A stretch of DNA of 64,000 nt, from positions 39,444 through 103,443 of IMG/VR virus record IMGVR_UViG_3300031722_000011. The stretch is one strand, 5' to 3'. The notes beneath the pieces were generated by a model. It saw nothing but the letters and a program-made list of their open reading frames with translations, had not been told where the DNA came from and ran no database searches. This stretch comes from a virus. Shown one piece after another: positions 58,447 to 64,000 of this stretch. Numbering within the stretch: the first letter of the stretch is position 1; every line of letters begins with the position of its first letter. The position numbers and the translations under genes were made by a program.

Positions 58447-60528
58447 TTAATTACCTTTAATAATTTGTAGGAATTCATCTTCAGTTAATAAAGTAATATT
58501 ACTCTTACCACTTACATTATCATCCATAGCTTTCTTATCTTTACCACTCTTAGACATATCATGTCCACAAATAAGATAATCAAGTTTAGTCTTGTAGCCT
58601 ATTTCTACTATAGCACCTAGACTTTCAAGTAATTCTTTTAATTCTTGTTTTTTCATATTAAAGCCACCAGTAGGGTATACTTTTTTGCCTTGGAATGGTG
58701 TTTGTTGAGTTACTATTACTTCTTTTGGTTTATCTTCAATAAAAGTTAATTCCATTTGGGTTAGATAACCTAATACTTCTATATTACTTGAATCATGAAA
58801 CCAATTATAAATACTATTTGCTACAACCTCACCACAATCTTCCATCTTTAATAAATCCTTAACTTTTAATTGTAATATATTATTTATTGTATCTAATGGA
58901 ATTTCACCTTTCGCAAATTCAACTAAGGTTTGTGAAGTTTTAATTCCCACATTTGCTATACCTAATGCAAATATAAAACTAGGTAATTTACATTTCTTAG
59001 ATTCTTCTATAGCTTTAATCAATTTATTATATGAAGGTAATTGGAAACCTTCTTGTTTTAGTATCAATTCTTTATTACTCTCTTTCTTTAGAATATAAAT
59101 ATCTGCTATTGATTTTAATATTCCCAATTCAATAAACTTTTCAATCGTTTTTTCTGATAAACCTACAATATTCATAGCACTTCTTGAACAATAGTGGTCA
59201 ATAGATTTTGATAATTGTGCTTTACAACTCATAGTATTTGTACAATATACATATCTAGTTTTATTATCTTGTCTTATTTCTGTATCAGCACCACACGATG
59301 GACATTTACTAGGTGGTATAATATCTTGAACATCTGCATTTTTTAAGCTGTCTTCAACTACTCCCATGACCTCTGGTATTACGTCATTACTTCTTCTTAC
59401 AAAAGCCTCAGCATTTATTTTTATACCTTTTCTTTCAATATCATCTATATTATTCAATGTAGCACGACTTACGGTTGTTCCTCCTAATTCTACAGGTTCT
59501 AATATTCCAGTTGGTACAACTTTTCCTTGCCTACTAGTATTCCATTCGATATCTAAAAGTTTTGTAGTTGCTTCCTCAGCCTCATATTTATATGATATTG
59601 ACCATTTAGGGAATTTAATTGTATATCCCATTAATTCTCTAGTTTTTAAATCATTTAATGATACAACTGCCCCATCTATATCGTAAGCATAAGTATTTCT
59701 TCCTTCTTCAATAACATCAATACAACTTATTATTTCCTCATATGTATAACACACCATATATTCTGCTATTGGTAAACCTCTATAACCCATATATTCTAAC
59801 TGTTGTTGATAGGTTTCGTGTTCCATTATATTTGATTCAAAATAATTAATATTATAGAAATATATAATAGGTTTTCTTTTAGCGGTTTCTTTTGGATTTA
59901 AATTTCTTATTGCTCCAGCTACTCCATTTCTACAATTCTTCAATGGCACTATTGCTTTTTTATTATATTCAACCAATGCTTTTCTTGGCATTAAACATTC
60001 ACCATGAAATGAAGCAAAGGTCATAGCTTTATCATTATCTTCTAATTGTAAAGGTAGATTAATAACTGCTTTACATTGTTCTGTAACTAATTCTCCAACA
60101 ACTCCTGTTCCTCTAGTTGAACCTTGTATGAAATCAATACCTTTATAATCACACTTCATTGTTAGTCCATCAAATTTCTTTTCCACTACATATTGTGGAG
60201 TTGGTAATTTATCTGTATGTGTTCTATTATATTCTCTTACAAAAATCTCACATTTTTTCATCCAATCTTTTAATTCATCAAATGATTGTGCTTTATCTAG
60301 TGACCATAGTTTGTTTTTATGTTGTACTTTTTCAAAACCTTCTAAAGTTTGTCCACCTACCTTAACAGTTGGTGAGTTAGGTAATACTATTCCTGTTTCT
60401 TTCTCTAATTGTACTAATTTAGCATATTCTTTATCATAATCTTTATCACTTTTAGAAGGATTATCTAATGTATAATATTCATAATTCCATTTATTTAGCT
60501 TGTCTACTAATTTCTGCATTTCTTCCAT
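58447..60528 (-). CDS. ligA: NAD-dependent DNA ligase
   Basis: I use the ATG at 60528 (AGGAG, 8 nt). The 693-residue protein has the full bacterial LigA layout: Ia/adenylation domain with the active-site lysine in KKFDG (about 120), OB fold (about 320-400, KVVPTGILEPVELGGTTVSRATL), a four-Cys zinc finger (CPSCG...YCTNTMSC, about 405-430), helix-hairpin-helix region (about 445-590) and a BRCT domain (about 610-690). It seals nicks in phage DNA replication and repair. Confidence 0.93.
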   Translation of the reverse strand: MEEMQKLVDKLNKWNYEYYTLDNPSKSDKDYDKEYAKLVQLEKETGIVLPNSPTVKVGGQTLEGFEKVQHKNKLWSLDKAQSFDELKDWMKKCEIFVREYNRTHTDKLPTPQYVVEKKFDGLTMKCDYKGIDFIQGSTRGTGVVGELVTEQCKAVINLPLQLEDNDKAMTFASFHGECLMPRKALVEYNKKAIVPLKNCRNGVAGAIRNLNPKETAKRKPIIYFYNINYFESNIMEHETYQQQLEYMGYRGLPIAEYMVCYTYEEIISCIDVIEEGRNTYAYDIDGAVVSLNDLKTRELMGYTIKFPKWSISYKYEAEEATTKLLDIEWNTSRQGKVVPTGILEPVELGGTTVSRATLNNIDDIERKGIKINAEAFVRRSNDVIPEVMGVVEDSLKNADVQDIIPPSKCPSCGADTEIRQDNKTRYVYCTNTMSCKAQLSKSIDHYCSRSAMNIVGLSEKTIEKFIELGILKSIADIYILKKESNKELILKQEGFQLPSYNKLIKAIEESKKCKLPSFIFALGIANVGIKTSQTLVEFAKGEIPLDTINNILQLKVKDLLKMEDCGEVVANSIYNWFHDSSNIEVLGYLTQMELTFIEDKPKEVIVTQQTPFQGKKVYPTGGFNMKKQELKELLESLGAIVEIGYKTKLDYLICGHDMSKSGKDKKAMDDNVSGKSNITLLTEDEFLQIIKGN

Positions 60529-60564
60529 TTTCATATCTCCTTTATTTATAATTTAATTTATTTT

Positions 60565-60708
60565 TTATATAACTTCTTTTAAATCTTCTTTCTTTAGTTC
60601 TGCGATATAATAAGCAACTGCCATTTTCCCATATTCATCTGAATAACTCCATTCATTATACTTATCTTCTCTTTCACAACCATAATCTTGTACACTTGAT
60701 AACATCAT
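60565..60708 (-). CDS. 47-residue acidic protein
   Basis: MMLSSVQDYGCEREDKYNEW... is small and soluble, with a GGAGGG ribosome binding site 7 nt from the ATG. It is the first gene after the minus-strand promoter at 60801-60829 and lies 36 nt upstream of the ligase gene. The function is unknown. Confidence 0.55.
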   Translation of the reverse strand: MMLSSVQDYGCEREDKYNEWSYSDEYGKMAVAYYIAELKKEDLKEVI

Positions 60709-60800
60709 ATTACTTCCCTCCATTTATTTATATAATTTATTTTCTATGTATTATTTAATAATATTTAGGTTATTTGGAACTATTTAATGTCCATATGTAT

Positions 60801-60829
60801 ATAATAATATATTTGGATTCTTTTGTCAA
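60801..60829 (-). promoter_or_regulatory. promoter of the ligase operon
   Basis: On the minus strand perfect TTGACA (plus 60824-60829), a 17-bp spacer and TATTAT (plus 60801-60806). The UP-like motif AAATTAATATATAAA (plus 60834-60848) ends 4 nt before the -35 box. Confidence 0.7.
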
Positions 60830-60860
60830 TGTATTTATATATTAATTTGTTAAAATATTT

Positions 60861-63800
60861 TTAATTGATTTCTTGGTCTCCCCACGTAATAATTATTGAT
60901 CCATCTTCATTCTTCTCTTTAACCATTAAACTATTTAACATCCATGAATCTATACCAAATTGTTCATATAATTCTTCTTCGTCAATATCTTCATTTTTCA
61001 TAAACATACACAACTTTTCTTTTGCCATATTAAGTTTTAATAAATTCACTTCTATAGATTTTTCATAGAACACATTATAAATATCGGTTATATTATCACT
61101 ATTCATTCTACTAAAACGGGCTTTAAATTGTTGCATAGAACTTTCATTCCATAACATTTCAGTAATTATTACCTTATCAACAAACCCTATATTCATACTG
61201 CAAGATAGACTTTGTTGAGTAGCTATCACTATACAATCACCATTTTCTTTCATTTGATTTACTAAGTCTTTTCTTTGTTTTAGAGTTGTATCTTTACCAG
61301 TTATTCTAAATACCTTTCTATTAGGATATCTTTTTAATAATTCGCTATAATATAAATCTACAGTTTTGACTCTAGTACACCCTATAACTACTCTTTCATT
61401 AAACCCATCTATTAATTCAAATACTTTTAAGAATTTACTACTAATTGTATTCCCATTATATTCTTTGAATGCATGAGGTGTACTACAAGCTTTAAGCAAA
61501 GTATTAAGTTGAGCGAGAATACGAAACATCGAATCTTTCCTACTGTTGCCAGTGTGTATCTGATATTCTGCACTCATAGAATAAAACTCTTCTAATATAG
61601 TCTTATATAAGGAATATTCAGCATCATTAAACTTACAAGTAACTTGATGTGGCTCTGTTAAATCTCTGCCTGTTATATCCTTTAAAGTCCTTGTTATTAT
61701 AGTCTTATCTATGAGTTGTTTTAAATTATCTTTATTCAATATATCTTGATTGAACTTAGCCATTCCAAAAACAGTTATTTTTTTAGGAATAAAACTGTTA
61801 TTAAAATATTCATAGCCTTTTCTGTATGGTGGAAATGGTCGCATATAAATATCATTATTAGTCTTTTTTAATTCCTTAGTATCATCATCTATTTTATATA
61901 TGTATTCATTAGTAGAAATCATATTAATTGAGTTATTGTAAAGCAATTCTAATTGCGTATATATTTCATTAATTGAATTTCTAGTACTTGTACCAGACAT
62001 TAGTAATTTATATGGTAATCTTCTAAAACAGTTTAATGAAGCCTTGCAACGTTTTGACATTGTATTACTTATTCCATCTGCTTCATCAACCATTAAGGCA
62101 AATCTTTTATTATTAATTTTAATAATTTTTTTGACCTGTCTTTGTAGCTTTATAAGCATATTGAATGTAAATAATAAAAATTCACCATCCTGTATATTAT
62201 TAATATCTTCTATAGAGTTAATTATTCTATAATTAACTCTATAAGTTTCTAACATATCTACATATGTATTTTTTATGGCAATTGCAGGAGCAACAACTAT
62301 AATATTTTTAACATGATTAAATTCTAATCTATATAATGCATAAAATAAACTAGATAAACTTTTTCCACTTCCTGTTGACCATTGGTTGTACCCATATTTC
62401 TTTTGTAATATCTTATTGATATCAAATCTTTGTTTATCTGTTAATCTTATTTCTTCCTCCTTTATATAATCATATAAGTATTTTTCTTGTAACCATTTAT
62501 TAATACTTTCATCTAACTTCATATCATCAAACTTAATAGATTGATATTCAAATTCTCTTTTCTTTTTATCTATAATTTTCTTGTATTTATTATCTTCAAA
62601 AGAATATCCGCTCAAAACCAAATCATTAATACCAACTATATTATTTTTCACATTTTGAACATATTTTCTTGTGTTATCTGAATATCCTTTTAATTTAATA
62701 TGATAATTAGTTTTAACTAATTCCACTTTATCTTCGTCTTTAAGATGTTGATTTTTTAGAACTGTTTTTAGCTTCTTAAACACCGTTTCTTTAGTGACCA
62801 TTATCTTCAACCATTCATCCATATTTAAGCTTTCAGGCTTTTTCTGATTATAATATAATTGATAGTAATTATAACATTCAGTATATTTAAGCTGAATACT
62901 TTTAGTTCTTTTAATATCAAATAGCATTTTAGTGACTTTATCATTAAATATTTTATCTTCATCTGTATATTGTCTTAGGTTCTCAAGCTTGATACTAGAC
63001 TTATACTTTCCTTGTAGGTCACGTATAGGCTTAATATAATTATTATATATAAAGTTACTATCACCACTTATAAATTCATTAGAATAAGGATTAGAAGGTA
63101 TGAATTCACTCTTCTTACTAAACAGTATTATCTTTGTTTCAAAGTTATCTATCCCTAAATATTTAAATGCTTTATGATCTAATAATATTTGCCCTATGAA
63201 ATTAAAATTCTTATCCACGTATTCAATATCTGACTTATTTATAAATTCATCATCAAGAAATGATTTAGGGACTATTAAAGCTAATAAACCACCATTTTTA
63301 AGTAATTCACAACTTTTCTGTATATAAATCATTTGTGAATATAATTCTTGATTTCTATATCTTAGTCTTAAATTAAAAGGAGGATTGCCAATAATGGTAT
63401 CAAAAATCATATGTGGATTATATTCTCTCATGTCTCCATGTGTTATATTTGCTAGTGAATATAAATGTTTTGATATCTTGTAAGCTTTTATATCAATTTC
63501 ATTCCCATATATATTATATTCATTAGGTAGAAAGTTGAATAAAGAGCCACTACCACAAGTTAAATCTAATACTGTTTCATATTCCGATATATTTAACATA
63601 TCAACTAAATATTGTGACTCTTGTACTCCTGTAAAGAACTGTCCATTTTCAATCTCCTGTTTAGCTTTTGTATAACTATGAAAAGAATTATAATTATTAA
63701 AATTTAATCCATGTAATCCTCCATCCCCAGTATATGAGTTATAAATAATTTCCTTAGTTAGACCATACTTTTCACACATTTTATTATCTATGCAATATAA

Positions 63801-63866
63801 TATCTTTTCATTGATTTGTTTTCTTTGTTCCTGCGGTATATTCTGATTTAGATTTTTATATTTCAT
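60861..63866 (-). CDS. N6-adenine methylase fused to SF2 helicase
   Basis: The 1001-residue protein has an N6-adenine methyltransferase at about 80-265: DLTCGSGSLF binds AdoMet (about 101-110) and IIGNPPF (about 158-164) is the catalytic NPPY/F motif. A linker follows, then an SF2 helicase at about 475-960 with Walker A QWSTGSGKS (about 497), DEAD-type VDEAD (about 595), LMSGTSTRN and a C-terminal VIGCTR...IVIATQQSLSCSMN. It resembles fused modification-translocation proteins of defence or anti-restriction systems more than replicative helicases. The ribosome binding site is AAGGAGG. Confidence 0.75.
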   Translation of the reverse strand: MKYKNLNQNIPQEQRKQINEKILYCIDNKMCEKYGLTKEIIYNSYTGDGGLHGLNFNNYNSFHSYTKAKQEIENGQFFTGVQESQYLVDMLNISEYETVLDLTCGSGSLFNFLPNEYNIYGNEIDIKAYKISKHLYSLANITHGDMREYNPHMIFDTIIGNPPFNLRLRYRNQELYSQMIYIQKSCELLKNGGLLALIVPKSFLDDEFINKSDIEYVDKNFNFIGQILLDHKAFKYLGIDNFETKIILFSKKSEFIPSNPYSNEFISGDSNFIYNNYIKPIRDLQGKYKSSIKLENLRQYTDEDKIFNDKVTKMLFDIKRTKSIQLKYTECYNYYQLYYNQKKPESLNMDEWLKIMVTKETVFKKLKTVLKNQHLKDEDKVELVKTNYHIKLKGYSDNTRKYVQNVKNNIVGINDLVLSGYSFEDNKYKKIIDKKKREFEYQSIKFDDMKLDESINKWLQEKYLYDYIKEEEIRLTDKQRFDINKILQKKYGYNQWSTGSGKSLSSLFYALYRLEFNHVKNIIVVAPAIAIKNTYVDMLETYRVNYRIINSIEDINNIQDGEFLLFTFNMLIKLQRQVKKIIKINNKRFALMVDEADGISNTMSKRCKASLNCFRRLPYKLLMSGTSTRNSINEIYTQLELLYNNSINMISTNEYIYKIDDDTKELKKTNNDIYMRPFPPYRKGYEYFNNSFIPKKITVFGMAKFNQDILNKDNLKQLIDKTIITRTLKDITGRDLTEPHQVTCKFNDAEYSLYKTILEEFYSMSAEYQIHTGNSRKDSMFRILAQLNTLLKACSTPHAFKEYNGNTISSKFLKVFELIDGFNERVVIGCTRVKTVDLYYSELLKRYPNRKVFRITGKDTTLKQRKDLVNQMKENGDCIVIATQQSLSCSMNIGFVDKVIITEMLWNESSMQQFKARFSRMNSDNITDIYNVFYEKSIEVNLLKLNMAKEKLCMFMKNEDIDEEELYEQFGIDSWMLNSLMVKEKNEDGSIIITWGDQEIN

Positions 63867-63876
63867 TTAAACCTCC

Positions 63877-64000
63877 TTAATTAATAGCATAGCTTGTATA
63901 TTCATTTGCAAATTCTAATGCTTTAACTCCATTAGTAAATACTAAATCTACTTTTCCATTTTTATAGAATTTAGTTGATGTACAACATGTGAATTCAAGG
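63877..64000 (-). CDS. 3' end of an unknown early gene (start outside window)
   Basis: A minus-strand frame open to the window edge ends ...KVDLVFTNGVKALEFANEY... with TAA at plus 63877-63879, 10 nt before the start of the methylase-helicase gene. Too little is visible for a family call. Confidence 0.5.
   Translation of the reverse strand, partial: LEFTCCTSTKFYKNGKVDLVFTNGVKALEFANEYTSYAIN

Noticed and set aside
1-64000. CRISPR arrays, rRNA genes, insertion sequences
   Set aside because: I saw no regularly spaced repeats, no rRNA-like segments and no transposase gene with terminal inverted repeats.

Overview
The window is 64 kb of a very A+T-rich genome (about a quarter G+C) with strong AGGAGG-type ribosome binding sites. 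It looks like part of a large temperate tailed phage, or plasmid-prophage, of a Clostridium-like Firmicute. Supporting evidence is a complete siphovirus-type virion module (portal end, protease/scaffold, capsid, connectors, tail tube, a 2063-residue tape measure, many fibres, no sheath gene), a GH25 endolysin with cell-wall-binding repeats, LL-H-type and BhlA/UviB-type holins, a tyrosine recombinase, and phage-type replication genes. The assignment is inferred from protein patterns; no database was searched.

Layout, left to right. 0-10.4 kb (+): portal C-terminus, prohead protease with an apparent nested scaffold start, decoration-like protein, major capsid protein, head-tail connectors, tail tube protein (with a likely +1 frameshift extension) and a tail completion protein. 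10.4-17.7 kb: a regulatory and accessory island interrupting the tail operon. Most of its genes have their own promoters and terminators: an antirepressor behind a structured leader, an HTH repressor, a secreted wall-binding protein, a GIY-YIG homing endonuclease, small membrane proteins, and three small membrane peptides on the minus strand, each paired with a promoter-driven plus-strand RNA. I interpret these three as type I toxin-antitoxin loci: one resembles Fst/par in architecture and two resemble TxpA/RatA. 17.7-34.5 kb (+): assembly chaperone candidate, tape measure, distal tail proteins and fibres, including an FG-GAP/PQQ-like propeller and a polysaccharide deacetylase. 34.5-37.7 kb (+): SGNH hydrolase with its own promoter, then endolysin and holin. 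37.8-40.6 kb (+): two paralogous proteins sharing an N-terminal domain (one carrying GIY-YIG), a second small GIY-YIG protein, and several strongly structured non-coding stretches. The best of these is a 158-nt element of about 42% G+C. 40.9-49.3 kb (+): a second fibre cluster containing a sialidase-like propeller, an acetyltransferase with its own promoter, and a 1108-residue fibre whose gene carries a G9 tract. 49.8-54.7 kb: RHH regulator, RusA-like resolvase, EDxHD-type homing endonuclease, tyrosine recombinase next to nested inverted repeats, and a BhlA/UviB-like holin. A strong terminator at 54.75-54.81 kb separates this from the minus-strand early/replication block (54.9-64 kb): ThyX-like protein, HNH nuclease, NAD-dependent DNA ligase, a methylase-helicase fusion and several very small proteins.

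The plus-strand genes would build and release the virion. The minus-strand genes would handle DNA metabolism. The islands between modules carry decision-making, host-modifying and selfish elements. The most promising unexplained material is non-coding: the three toxin/antisense RNA pairs at 11.8-15.5 kb, the switch-like antirepressor leader at 10.6 kb, and the structured RNAs at 37.87 and 40.08 kb beside GIY-YIG genes.
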